Positions 1-10,318 are shown, numbered from the stretch's first letter. The stretch: 64,000 nt of DNA from Ariolimax columbianus (GCA_036924085.1 JAVGWX010000002.1:46246666-46310665); one strand, 5' to 3'. Translations and numbers: made by a program. Notes: generated by a model not told the origin, from the sequence alone.

Positions 1-2685
1 ACAGCAAGAGAAAGCTGGAAAAATAAAACGGAAAGTCTAAACCTGGACAAAGACGGGAACAAGCTATGGAAGCTAGTCAGAGCCATGAACGACGAAACCC
101 CGTCAAATAAACAAATTACTATCAAGCAGGGCGAGAACTTGATCACAGGTAAGAAAGCCGCAAACGCCTTTGTCGATCACTATGCCAGAGCAAACCACAT
201 CGAGGTCCCTGCAGATAAGCATACAGACATTAGCGAAGAACTAAAGGGACACGAAAACATGAATACGGCTCCTGAAGAGCACATGATGGCCAAACTAACA
301 ATGCGCGAAATGGAAGAGGCTATGAGAACACTAAAGAAAAGGAAATCTCCCGGAAAAGACGGGATAACAAACGAAATGCTGATGGGGCTGGGCCAAACAG
401 CGAAGAAGAAACTGCTATCGGTTCTGAACCAAAGCTGGAAAAGGGGAATTGTACCACAGGCATGGATAGATGCAATACTGGTACCAGTACCAAAAACAGG
501 AAAGGACAAAACAGATCCAAATGGATACAGGCCCATAAGCCTACTGAGCTGTGTCGGCAAGCTGATGGAACGGATGATAAACACCAGACTGATGTGGCAT
601 CTGGAAGAAAAACGAATACTAATTCCACAGCAAGCCGGCTTTAGACAGCACAGATCCATTGAGGACCAGGTCATCCTCATAGCCCAAGAGATAGAAGATG
701 CCTACCAGGCACAGAAACACACAGTAGCTGTTTGGGTGGATCTGGAAAAGGCATTTGACAAAGTCTGGAAAGATGGACTTAGAGTCAAGCTAAGACGAAG
801 TGATGTTTGTGGGAAAATGTACAAATGGATCAACCACTACCTCAAACAAAGAACGGCCAGAGTCCAAGTACAAGGGCAGATGAGCAAAAAGGTGACACTC
901 GAGCAGGGAGTACCCCAAGGGGGAGTATTGTCACCCACACTCTTCCTGGTATATATAAACGATATTACAAAGAATATACCAAGAAGAGTCCATAGCTCAA
1001 TGTTTGCAGACGATCTGGCTATGTGGACCTCTGAAAAGAATCTCACCATAGCAAGAAATCGGATGCAGACGGCCCTAACATCGCTGGAAGAGTGGGCGAA
1101 CTCATGGCTGGTCAAAATAAACGAGGAGAAAACAACATGCAGAATATTCTCGCTCTCATTAAAACCCCAAAGTACCAAATTAAGTCTAAATGGCAAAATC
1201 CTGCAGCCAAACGACAACCCAACCTATCTGGGAGTCACATTTGATCGGCGCATGACATGGAAAAGTCAGATTGAGAGAAACCGAATGAAAGCCAGAGAAA
1301 GAATGGCAATCATGAGGAAACTTGCTGGCACAAGCTGGGGAGCAGACGAAGGCATACTAAAGAGACTGTACACTGGAAGAGTGAGACCAGTTCTCGAGTA
1401 TGGCATTGCGGCATGGACAACAGCAGCGAAGGCGAACTTCGATAAAGTTAACAAACTTCAAAACCAAGCCATGAGAATTATAACAGGTGGCATGAAGTCA
1501 ACGCCAATTGTAGAACTTGAAAAGATTACAAAACTGCAATCCATGACCGATAGAAGAGACTGCAGAGCCCAGCTGCAGTCAGAGAAACTCCGAAGACTGA
1601 CGGACCATCCAATGTACCACAGACTAAACAATTTGGGAAATGGGAAACTAAAGCGGAGAAACTTTGCAGAAATAGCCAAAGCAAAGATGCACGAAGATCC
1701 CATAAACACACTAACAACACCAAAACCCATCACTACTGTACGAAAACCTACCTGGAGGCAGGATATATTTCCAGAGGTGGTAGAAAATATACCAGGTATT
1801 GCAAACAAAAACTGCCAGACTGAAAAAGAAAGGAGAGACACTACTCTAAGCTTCATAACGAAAAGCTACCCAAGCATGGACTGGACCCATGCATACACCG
1901 ACGGTTCTGTAGCAAACACTACACAGAACGGAGGGGCAGGAGCATTCCTGAACCTACCAAATGGCAGAAAAATAACACTGTCATTCGCTACTGGTAAGTA
2001 CACAAGCAATTTCAGAGCGGAGGCAGAGGCACTGAGGGCGGCAGTGGAAGAGATGGTGACACACAGTGAAAATGAGAGCCATATAGTCCTGCTGACAGAT
2101 GCTCTCGCCGTAGTCACAGCGCTAAAAAGCCAGAAAAACACTGAGCTTAATGACTTAAGAGTAGCACTCTGCAAACTGTGCCAGCAGTCCGCACCAAAAA
2201 GGGTAGTGGTACAGTGGGTTCCGTCACACTGCAACATCCAAGGCAACGAGGAGGCAGACAGACTGGCAAAAGAAGGTGCAAGACTACCACAAACAGATAC
2301 CAGTATGACGTACGAAGAGTCAAAACGGCTTATCAAAGCCAGATACATGACCAAATGGGAAACCGAACATACTGGTTACACCAAAAACGTTGCCTATTAC
2401 CAGTTGAACCGAAGAGAGCAGGTCGTTGTCTTCAGACTTCGCACTGGCCACAACAGACTGAAGTACCACCTATTCAACAAATTGAAGATAGGGTGTACCG
2501 ACGAATGCCCGTGCGGTACTGGTAAAATGACCACTGAACATCTGCTGCAGAACTGCCCGACATACGAGGATCAGAGAGAGCAGATGTGGCCATTACCAGT
2601 GGAACTGCAAGACAAGCTCTATGGCAGTAGCGAGAGCCTCAGGATGACCGCCGCTTTTTTCCAAAAAATAATGGTTACTGTCTGA
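1..2685 (+). CDS. Non-LTR retrotransposon ORF2 (RT + RNase H), 5' partial
   Basis: The frame is open from base 1, so the ORF starts left of the window; the first ATG inside is at 85, and residues below count from it. RT motifs appear in order: KSPGKDGITNEML (~90), YRPISLLSCVGKLMER (~150), AVWVDLEKAFDKVW with catalytic D219, GVPQGGVLSPTLF, and FADD with D309/D310. RNase H follows: YTDGS (D606), FRAEAEAL (E646 or E648), TDAL (D672) and VPSHCNIQGNEEAD (H715, D725). A Cys/His cluster (DECPCGTGK...EHLLQNCP) ends the protein. All catalytic residues are present and there is no internal stop, so this copy may have been active recently. RT followed by RNase H is typical of I-group LINEs (I, Nimb, Ingi, R1/LOA relatives). 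The endonuclease and ORF1 would lie outside the window. Clade assignment is by motif order only. Confidence 0.93.
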   Translation, partial: TARESWKNKTESLNLDKDGNKLWKLVRAMNDETPSNKQITIKQGENLITGKKAANAFVDHYARANHIEVPADKHTDISEELKGHENMNTAPEEHMMAKLTMREMEEAMRTLKKRKSPGKDGITNEMLMGLGQTAKKKLLSVLNQSWKRGIVPQAWIDAILVPVPKTGKDKTDPNGYRPISLLSCVGKLMERMINTRLMWHLEEKRILIPQQAGFRQHRSIEDQVILIAQEIEDAYQAQKHTVAVWVDLEKAFDKVWKDGLRVKLRRSDVCGKMYKWINHYLKQRTARVQVQGQMSKKVTLEQGVPQGGVLSPTLFLVYINDITKNIPRRVHSSMFADDLAMWTSEKNLTIARNRMQTALTSLEEWANSWLVKINEEKTTCRIFSLSLKPQSTKLSLNGKILQPNDNPTYLGVTFDRRMTWKSQIERNRMKARERMAIMRKLAGTSWGADEGILKRLYTGRVRPVLEYGIAAWTTAAKANFDKVNKLQNQAMRIITGGMKSTPIVELEKITKLQSMTDRRDCRAQLQSEKLRRLTDHPMYHRLNNLGNGKLKRRNFAEIAKAKMHEDPINTLTTPKPITTVRKPTWRQDIFPEVVENIPGIANKNCQTEKERRDTTLSFITKSYPSMDWTHAYTDGSVANTTQNGGAGAFLNLPNGRKITLSFATGKYTSNFRAEAEALRAAVEEMVTHSENESHIVLLTDALAVVTALKSQKNTELNDLRVALCKLCQQSAPKRVVVQWVPSHCNIQGNEEADRLAKEGARLPQTDTSMTYEESKRLIKARYMTKWETEHTGYTKNVAYYQLNRREQVVVFRLRTGHNRLKYHLFNKLKIGCTDECPCGTGKMTTEHLLQNCPTYEDQREQMWPLPVELQDKLYGSSESLRMTAAFFQKIMVTV

Positions 2686-2696
2686 CTGTGTACGCA

Positions 2697-2713
2697 GAAG
2701 AAGAAGAAGAAGA
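2697..2713 (+). repeat. (GAA)n tail of the LINE copy at 1-2685
   Basis: The stop codon TGA is followed by only ~10 nt and then a GAA/GAT trinucleotide run. The same short linker and GAA tail follow every other copy of this family here, so it is the element's 3' terminus rather than a random microsatellite. Confidence 0.8.
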
Positions 2714-2782
2714 TGATGAAATGAAATTATATGATGAAAAACATTACCTGGTAATGTACTTTTTTCGTTTACTATATATATA

Positions 2783-3267
2783 CAAGGCGTGTTCAAATGA
2801 AACCGGTGGCAAAAGTGTGTCGAAGACAACAGTGAAGAACTCGATACCGATGTTTAAAGATGATGTGAGTTAACGAAAGATCTTCCGAGACCAGATCAGG
2901 CGCATATTGTTGCGTCGGAAGTTGCCATCGCCAAAATTGATGCAGCAATTCGCATGGACCGTCGCCGGAGTTTACGTTCCCCACACTTTTGTCACCATAC
3001 ACTGCCTGCATTTTGCGATGAATGTCAACTGGTCGACATCCTTCGGCTGTTAGAAACCGAATCACGGCTCTCTGATCAACTGGACGGATTTCGTATCACA
3101 CCTGCCATGTTTTCAACGGTCTGCCGAGGAACTATGAGTAGGATAGTGTAATTTTGCAAACTTGACGGTTGATATGTGCTGTTTACATCAGAAGTGACAT
3201 CATCATGTTGCATCGTACGTATGTTCACTTGGTGCAGTTAGGTCCGGTTTCAAGTGAACACACCTCG
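2783..3267 (-). mobile_element. Mariner-derived MITE, 485 bp, with TIRs and TA duplication
   Basis: The left end CAAGGCGTGTTCAAATG matches the reverse complement of the right end at about 20 of 24 positions (inner part TGAAACCGG). TA lies directly outside both ends (2781-2782 and 3268-3269), the Tc1/mariner target-site signature. The inside keeps only part of a transposase N-terminus on the minus strand, so the copy is non-autonomous. Confidence 0.82.
2860..3095 (-). pseudogene. Mariner transposase N-terminal remnant
   Basis: The minus strand reads RAVIRFLTAEGCRPVDIHRK followed by MQAVYGDKSV. This is the N-terminal helix-turn-helix region of mariner/SETMAR-type transposases, which binds the terminal inverted repeats. 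After about 45 recognisable residues the similarity stops. The DD34D catalytic core is missing and the element ends soon after, so this is an internally deleted, non-functional copy inside the 485-bp MITE. Confidence 0.75.
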
Positions 3268-3552
3268 TATATATATATTTATAAACAGACATAAACGATG
3301 GGTGACATCTAGAAGCATACACAGGCTGAATGAAAATGATAACAAAGATGACGTATGTTCCACATTTAAAATTGTGAGAAATATTTTCATTTTGATTTGA
3401 CTGGAACATTTCCCAATTGTAATGAGATTAATTTGAAACTTCCACGTAAGCTTGTGACACTTATTGATTGAACGAATGCTATTTTTTGGTAATCTATCTA
3501 CAAATTAGCTTTATTCAGGCGAAATATCTTGCGCAAGCACATACACACATAA

Positions 3553-3559
<7 letters not shown>

Positions 3560-3600
<41 letters not shown>
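3560..3600. repeat. (AG)n microsatellite
   Basis: An uninterrupted AG run with one AAAG interruption. Apart from this tract I see nothing assignable between 3270 and 3700. Confidence 0.9.
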
Positions 3601-3603
<3 letters not shown>

Positions 3604-3699
3604 CACACAGAGTGGTTGGTGCCTTGGGGTTAGTGGCGTGGCTCAAATGTATGGGCCTCACGGCAGAAGGATTTGCCTCCTCTTAGTGAAATAAATCAT

Positions 3700-4200
3700 T
3701 TCCAGTCACAGACGAATGTCTGTAGGTTGTACTAGGTCGTGTTGACATTTTCTATTGTGTGCCATGTGATCCTATCCTCTGCAGCTCTCTTTAGGTTCGT
3801 ACTTGAATATCTCTGCATGCTCGAGAAGTAAAGGTGAGTCTTGGTCGTCCCGTTCCTCTTTGCCCCTGGATGTTGTTTTCTAGTATTCCCCTATAGTAGA
3901 CTTTCATGTCGCATAATGTGTCCTAGCCAACTTAATCTTCATGTTTGTATTATTTTCAATATTTGTCAGTGAAGACATTGTCATGGGATCTTCTTTCTGT
4001 ACAGCACACTCGTTCTTCAGTATCACCACATTTCAAAAGGCTTTCAAGCGTTTTTCCTTTTTCTTTGGTAGAATCCACGTGTATTGCAAAGAGTCCATGC
4101 AAGAGTCACATGCTGCAATTGCCAAAACAACAGTTAAGGGATTATTCATTTCCTTCGTTAGTCCTTGATACTTCTGTGAGTTGAACAATTTGTTTTTATC
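3700..4200 (-). pseudogene. Decayed non-LTR RT C-terminal remnant
   Basis: On the minus strand, after allowing for several frameshifts and stops, pieces typical of the region after the RT in RTE/CR1-like elements can be read: KRLKAF, a MKIKLAR...TH-like segment, and LENNIQGQRGTGRPRLTF (the usual G-K-R-G-x-G-R-P-R motif). The order matches the family pattern, but the frame is broken several times and no catalytic part is left. This is an old fragment, distinct from the GAA-tailed LINE; its family is not resolved. Confidence 0.5.
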
Positions 4201-4506
4201 TGAAGGCCTGTTTTACCATTGCAGATGCAATTGTCTTAATTTCTGTTTCGTCGGGGGCATCTTCTGTGATGGTTTGCAGAAAAATATGTAATGGCTGCTT
4301 CTTTAATAATGTGGTCAGTGACATGACTCTTTTTCATCTGCAGCAAGCATCTGCTTTCTGGTAGAACAGACTCAACAGTCTAGTAAGACAGTTTTTTTCA
4401 AATGAGAACAACCTGTGACATCAAGCAACTGCTGCCATGTAGGTGGGCTGGGAACAGCCGAAGACTAGAGCAGCAGCCCAAAACAAACGCACTCGGAAGA
4501 CTTGTT

Positions 4507-5233
4507 TATTTCAGAGCGGAGGCAGAGGCACCGACGGGTGCAGTAGAAGAAATGGGGACAGGCAAAAGAAATGAAAGCCATATAGTCCTGTTTACAGATG
4601 CCCTGGCCGTAGTCATAGCACTAAAAAGCCAGAAAAATACTGAACTTAATGATTTAAGAGCAGTACTCTGTCAACTATGCCAGCAGTCCGCTCTAAAAAG
4701 AGTAGTGGTACAGTGGGTTCCATCCCACTGTAACATCCAAGGCAACAAGAAGGCAGACAGACTGGCAAAAGAAGGTGCAAGACTACCACAACCAGACCCT
4801 AATGTGACCTACGAAGAGTCACAAAGGCTTATTAGAGCTAGATACATGACCAAATGGGAAACAGAACATACTGGCTACACAAAAAACGATGCCTATTACC
4901 AGTTGAACAGAAGAGAGCAGGTCGTGGTCTTCAGACTTCGCACTGGCCACAATAGACTGAGGTACCACCTATTCAACAAATTGAAGATAGGTGGCACTGA
5001 CGAATACTCGTGTGCTACCGGGAAAATGACCGCTGAACATTTGCTGCAAAAAACTGCCTGACATACGAGCATCAGAGAAAGCAGATGTGGCCATCACCAG
5101 TGGCAACACTAGACAAGCTTTATGGCAGTGTCGACAGCCTCAGGATGACCGCTGCCTATTTCGAAAAAATACAGGTTGACGTCTGACAGCGTAAGAAGAA
5201 GAAGAAGAAGAAGAAGGAGGAGGAGGAGGAAGA
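4507..5233 (+). pseudogene. 5'-truncated copy B of the GAA-tailed LINE (RNase H end)
   Basis: The sequence starts inside RNase H (FRAEAEA) and runs through TDALAVV, VPSHCNIQGN, the Cys/His cluster and the stop region to a GAA/GGA-rich tail. One extra A near 5050 shifts the frame just before the C-terminal CPTYED segment. The RNase H acidic residue in the NKKAD segment is kept. A perfect 12-bp target-site duplication GGAAGACTTGTT flanks it (4495-4506 and 5234-5245), which defines both ends exactly and shows insertion by reverse transcription with 5' truncation. The upstream codons of the open frame (from 4402) are host sequence, not part of the element. Confidence 0.88.
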
Positions 5234-5245
5234 GGAAGACTTGTT

Positions 5246-5572
5246 CACTGGGCCCCACATCACATTGCGCCGCAGGCACATACATAACTTAGCGAGGGGC
5301 ATTGATGTAACTGTTTCATGTCCAACGAGGAAGTAGAATCTAAAACTATGTTATACCATCGGGATTATATGTTAAATACTTCGTGTTAATCAATCAAGCA
5401 ATCGGTCAATCAATCAATGCAAACCGTTTCAGCCCCATGCCGTCATCACATTTTGACCATGTCCAAATCTGTTGAGGTTTGTGTGTGCTTAAAGCTTCTA
5501 CAGCCTCGAGCCCAACTTTCTTTAGTCACCTTTCACGTCATACCCGACAGGTTACAGTATTAGTATCTTGCT
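5246..5572. other. Unassigned spacer
   Basis: No gene or repeat family was recognised. A few AATCAATCAA-like repeats lie near 5393-5420. It carries none of the C-terminal RT sequence expected if the minus-strand RT pseudogene continued beyond the 42-bp array. Confidence 0.5.
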
Positions 5573-7320
5573 CTCAGGCTGTCCAGCATCTTCTATCTCT
5601 GAATCCTCTGTCTCTCAGGCTGTCCAGCATCTTCTATGAATCCTCTGTCTCTCAGGCTGTCCAGCATCTTCTATCTCGGAATCCTCTGTCTCTCAGGCTG
5701 TCCAGCATCTTCTATCTCTGAATCCTCTGTCCCTCAGGCTGTCCAGCATCTTCTCTCTCTGTCTTTGTCTGTCTCTCATACTGTCCAGCATCTTCTCTCG
5801 TCGCCTTCCTCTGTCTCTCAGGCTGTCCAGCATATTCTCTCTCTGCCTTTGTCTGTCTCTCAGGCTGTCCAACATCTTCTCTCTCGGCCTTCCTCTGTCT
5901 CTCAGGCTGTCCAGCATCTTCTCTCTCTGCCTTCCTCTGTCTCTCAGGCTGTCCAGCATCTTCTATCTCTGAATCCTCTGTCCCTCAGGCTGTCCAGCAT
6001 CTTCTCTCTCTGTCTTTGTCTGTCTCTCATACTGTCCAGCATCTTCTCTCGTCGCCTTCCTCTGTCTCTCAGGCTGTCCAGCATATTCTCTCTCTGCCTG
6101 TGTCTGTCTCTCAGGCTGTCCAACATCTTCTCTCTCGGCCTTCCTCTGTCTCTCAGGCTGTCCAGCATCTTCTCTCTCTGCCTTCCTCTGTCTCTCAGGC
6201 TGTCCAGCATCTTCTCTCTCGGCCTTCCTCTGTCTCTCAGGCTGTCCAGTATCTTCTCTCTCGGCCTTCCTCTGTCTCTCAGGCTGTCCAGCATCTTCTC
6301 TCTCTGCCTTCCTCTGTCTCTCAGGCTGTCCAGCATCTTCTCTCTCTGCCTTCCTCTGTCTCTCAGGCTGTCCAGCATATCCTCTCTCGGCCTTCCTCTG
6401 TCTCTCAGAATGTCCATCATCTTCTCTCGTCGCCTTCCTCTGTCTCTCAGGCTGTCCAGCATTTTCTCTGTGCCTTCCCCTGTCTCTCAGGCTGTCCAGC
6501 ATTTTCTCTGTGCCTTCCCCTGTCTCTCAGGCTGTCCAGCATTTTCTCTCTGTGCCTTCCTCTGTCTCTCAGGCTGTCCAGCATTTTCTCTCTGTGCCTT
6601 CCTCTGTCTCTCAGGCTGTCCAGCATCTTTTCTCTCTGCCTTCCTCTGTCTCTCAGGCTGTCCAGCATTTTCTCTCTGTGCCTTCCTCTGTCTCTCAGGC
6701 TGTCCAGAATTTTCTCTCTGTGCCTTCCTCTGTCTCTCAGGCTGTCCAGCATTTTCTCTCTGTGCCTTCCTCTGTCTCTCAGGCTGTCCAGGATTTCTCT
6801 CTGTGCCTTCCTCTGTCTCTCAGGCTGTCCAGCATTTTCTCTCTGTGCCTTCCTCTGTCTCTCAGGCTGTCCAGCATTTTCTCTCTGTGCCTTCCTCTGT
6901 CTCTCAGGCTGTCCAGCATTTTCTCTCTGTGCCTTCCTCTGTCTCTCAGACTGTCCAGCATTTTCTCTCTGTGCCTTCCTCTGTCTCTCAGGCTGTCCAG
7001 GATTTCTCTCTGTGCCTTCCTCTGTCTCTCAGGCTGTCCAGCATTTTCTCTCTGTGCCTTCCTCTGTCTCTCAGGCTGTCCAGCATTTTCTCTCTGTGCC
7101 TTCCTCTGTCTCTCAGGCTGTCCAGCATTTTCTCTCTGTGCCTTCCTCTGTCTCTCAGACTGTCCAGCATTTTCTCTCTGTGCCTTCCTCTGTCTCTCAG
7201 ACTGTCCAGCATTTTCTCTCTGTGCCTTCCTCTGTCTCTCAGGCTGTCCAGCATTTTCTCTCTGTGCCTTCCTCAGTCTCTCAGGCTGTCCAGCATCTTC
7301 TCTCTATGCCTTCCTCCTTC
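5573..7320. repeat. 42-bp minisatellite derived from RT coding sequence (~41 units)
   Basis: The unit contains CTCTCAGGCTGTCCAGCAT and has a 42-bp period, so frames stay open on both strands. The minus strand encodes RGRHREKMLDSLRD repeats. That peptide is the direct continuation of the RT pseudogene on the minus strand just to the right (7320-7717). Three unit variants lie in blocks: GAATCC-type (left), CGGCCTTCC/CTGCCTTCC-type (middle) and GTGCCTTCC-type (right). A ~250-bp multi-unit block is duplicated (5720 and 5971). Several units with small deletions shift the frame, so the array is unlikely to be translated as one protein. Confidence 0.93.
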
Positions 7321-7717
7321 TCTCTTTCCTGCTTTCTTTCCCGTTGTCACGATGTGCTCCAAGCCGCCTCTTCTCATAACATGCAAAAAAAAAAAAAAAA
7401 GGCTGACTGCCTTATTCTGATCCTTGCAATGAGTTGTCTTTGTGTTTGTGCCTCCTCGAGTCCTGTATAATTAGTCTTTGTGTTTGTGCCTCCTCGAGTC
7501 CTGTATCATTAGTCTCCCTTGCAGTCCATTGGATCCGCAGCATTCTTCCGTAAAACCATATCTCCGTTGCTTCCAAAGATCTTAGCGCTTGCTTGCTAAT
7601 TGTCCATGATTCACTGCCATATGTGAGTACTGGTTCCACGTAGCATCCAAGGACTCTCTTTCTCAGTTCCAGCGACAAGGTTCTGTTGCACAATATTCCG
7701 TTCATGGTGAAGACCAT
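7320..7717 (-). pseudogene. Non-LTR RT C-terminal pseudogene feeding into the 42-bp array
   Basis: The minus strand reads LRKRVLGCYVEPVLTYGSES, then WTISKQALRSLEATE and FYGRMLRIQWTA, the classic post-RT region of CR1/RTE-like elements ('AYGSEAWTL...RMLRIPWT'). It is followed by an internal 40-bp tandem duplication (7435-7515), a poly-T-encoded Phe run, and HVMRRGGLEHIVTTGKKAGK, which leads straight into GRHREKMLDSLRD. The remnant is interrupted by the duplication and a homopolymer and stops inside the minisatellite. A second remnant of the same family lies at 40765-41110. Confidence 0.75.
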
Positions 7718-8920
7718 AGAGGCTTTAAATACGTGTGTCGTAGGTAGACAATGAACAATGCTAATTTCAATTCAGGAAGGTGATAAGGAAGGCAAGACAT
7801 GGAAACTTGGAGGCAGCAGTAATGACAAAACCTGCCACAGTTGTGACACCATTTTAGTGTGTCTCGCTAGACTAGCGCCTTAATTCTTTTCACTCATATG
7901 GCAAGGCGCTTTCATCTTCTGGAGGTCTACTGTTCGGATTCATGGCTGCCCATTAGTTCACTTTCTTTTCTGTTTTTCGTTGTGGTACTAGAAGTGCAGA
8001 CAACAAACATTCTTAGAATGCTATATCAGGGGACATAAATCGTTTACAAACAAGTAGCAATCTTTTTCATAGTTATCTCCCTGTTTTTGTTTTTTTGTTT
8101 GTTTTTTTTTTTTTTGTTTTTTTTGTTTTGGTGTTTGTAGAATTTTGGTACGGTCCTCATTTTGTAACCAGACCTAGTTCTTTTGATTATATCAGCGCGT
8201 ACTTATCTTGATGGTTTGACAGTCTGCCTGAGATTGGTCTTAATAAGAGCTAAATTATTTTGTATTGTATTGTACTTGTCAAAACAAACATTTTTAAACA
8301 ACTAAAATACAGAATTCATTTTGAGAATAACAAATTTAAATATTCATTTTGAAAATAAAAAAATATAAATATTCATTTTGAGAATAACAAATATAAATAA
8401 AACAGGTTACATAACCAGATATACAGAACATTAAATTAAACAAAACATTACAGCAATTATAAGACATATACACACTTATATATGAATGTGAATTACACGG
8501 TGGCACCAAAAATGCAAACCAATAGTTGAAAGAAGGTTCTGTAACAGCAGCACACGACCGGTACGCACTCTTTTTCACGTATGAATCTGTACTTGTTTAG
8601 CATTATTCCAATGTTTTACAATATTTTATTAAAGTCTCATCGTTATATTTTTTTTGCTATGGCTTTTTTAAAAGTCGTCTTGTAGGCAGAAGTTTCAAAT
8701 ACTCTGCCTGTGGACCATGTTTGACCCACCAAGATTTATCACGAAGCCCACAACATGAGCGATATCACAGTATGAGATATGCTAATATATATTTGATAAG
8801 TAGGATGTGCCGCAATAAAGCACTCAGTTTAAATATTTCCAAATGAGAAACAATGATGATCAATGAGGAAAAAGCGGAAAAACAATTGGTTTTTTGAAAG
8901 ATATTTAAACACGTGAATAA
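7718..8920. other. Unassigned AT-rich stretch
   Basis: Mostly AT-rich, with a T-rich tract at 8090-8140 and three close repeats of AATATTCATTTTGA-like sequence at 8315-8390. No coding frame or known repeat was recognised. Confidence 0.5.
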
Positions 8921-9151
8921 ATGACGACTGTGGTTCTATGTTTGAGAGTACTGGTTTAGCCTGCGGAATATTATAATCTAGCCGGGGAACGGGAGAGGAC
9001 AAGAGAGGGAGTGAGAGTGTGTACGTGCGTATGTGTGTGAGAGAGAGAATGACAGATAGATAGAGAGAGAGAAAGAGCGGTGATGATGAATGAACAAGCA
9101 AGTTGTTCCAAGTTTGAGAACCCTGGTTTAACCTGTGGGGTATTGTAATCT

Positions 9152-9601
9152 TCTTCGTTCATTTTCAATCACCCGACCAAGTCCTGAAAAAGGCTTTGTA
9201 AGTAGGATGTTGTTAGTAGAACGGGATGAACTATGTCGTAGGTTACATCTTGATTGCGATATTTGCTCCTTTCGTTTCGACACATCCGACTTTAGTAGGG
9301 ATTTCTGGGGGCAGGGTTAGCCTTTCCTCTTTGATCCCTTCTCCTTAGCCAGTCTGCCATGTTGCAGCCCGTTATTCAGGATCACCGTATTGAGGTGTAG
9401 AAGGGTCCTGACAGCTCTGGTTCGCTGACCCTGGTGCTAGCAGTCAGCTATGGGTCGCTGACCCTGGTGCTAGCAGTCAGCTATGGGTCGCTGACCCTGG
9501 TGCTAGCAGTCAGCTATGGGTCGCTGACCCTGGTGCTAGCAGTCAGCTATGGGTCGCTGACCACTGCAGCTCATGCCATGTTTAGCATCTTGATCCCCAT
9601 A
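9152..9601 (-). mobile_element. Retroposon DR-C, copy 1, with 11-bp TSD
   Basis: A 450-bp insertion bounded by the direct repeat TATTGTAATCT (9141-9151 and 9602-9612). Its sequence recurs at 38598-38939 in the opposite orientation and, diverged, near 38985-39205. Read on its own (minus) strand it ends in GAACGAAGAAG, resembling the CGAAGAAG end of the LINE family in this window. No protein frame or clear tRNA-like head was seen. It is therefore a short non-autonomous retroposon of unknown origin. Confidence 0.8.
9413..9555. repeat. 33-bp tandem repeat inside DR-C copy 1 (~4 units)
   Basis: The unit contains GGTCGCTGACCCTGGTGCTA (33 bp) and is repeated about four times. The DR-C copy at 38598 carries one unit, which explains most of the length difference between the two copies (450 versus 342 bp). 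Confidence 0.9.
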
Positions 9602-9799
9602 TATTGTAATCTAGCCGTGGAACGGGAGAGAGAGATAGATAGAGAGAGAGAGAGAGGAGGTTGATGGAATAGGAGAGGAAGAGAGAGATAGCGTGGTGGA
9701 TGATGAACAAGCAAGCAAGTTGTTCTAAGATTGAGAACCCTGTTGGATATTGTAAAATAGCCTTGGTAGAGAGAGAGAGGGGGGGGGGGTAGAGGGGGA

Positions 9800-10318
9800 G
9801 GGAGAGAGGATATCAATGTCTATGGTGGTTGAAGGAGATGTATTCAACCTGTACGTGTTATCACAAACATAATACATCAGGACGGAACTCAAATAACGGA
9901 TTCATTGTTTGGACTTGTCAGTTCCTTATTTTCTTTCCTTCTGGATCTGAGGAACAGTGTTTCATTTGTCAGCACCCGGCTTAGCTAGGTGTGGGTTTCT
10001 GAAATATTGTGGCCTTGGGTCTGACATCTGCTCACAGAACAAGGGAGCTAAACACCTCAGGTTATACTCTAGTCATTTATCTGGGAGTACAAGCCACCTT
10101 TTTTTCTTGGTGAAGTGCGTGCTGACTGACTTAGATGACTACGTCACTCCACAACTCGTTTGAGCTGTTTACTAGTTCTAATAGACATGTATAAACAAAT
10201 ATTCTGGAAAATTGCATTGTATAACATTTCATGTTTAAAAAAAAATATGATTAGTTGGTCCAGCGATGTTCATTAAGCTAGCTGTATAATGCCATGCATG
10301 TCATGGTGCATATGTACT

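Larger units (their letters stand above)
8921..9790. repeat. Local repeat with TATTGTAATCTAGCCG core, split by a retroposon
   Basis: Related blocks containing GAGAACCCTGGTTTAACCTG and TATTGTAATCTAGCCGTGG occur near 8921-9000, 9082-9151, 9602-9640 and 9698-9765, each associated with GA-rich tracts. The 9152-9601 retroposon interrupts one block. Confidence 0.6.

Noticed and set aside
5636..7420. 594-codon plus-strand open frame (LPLSLRLSSIFSLC repeats) as a gene
   Set aside because: It is the 42-bp minisatellite read in one frame. Other frames and the minus strand are equally open, and the strand with coding ancestry is the minus one.
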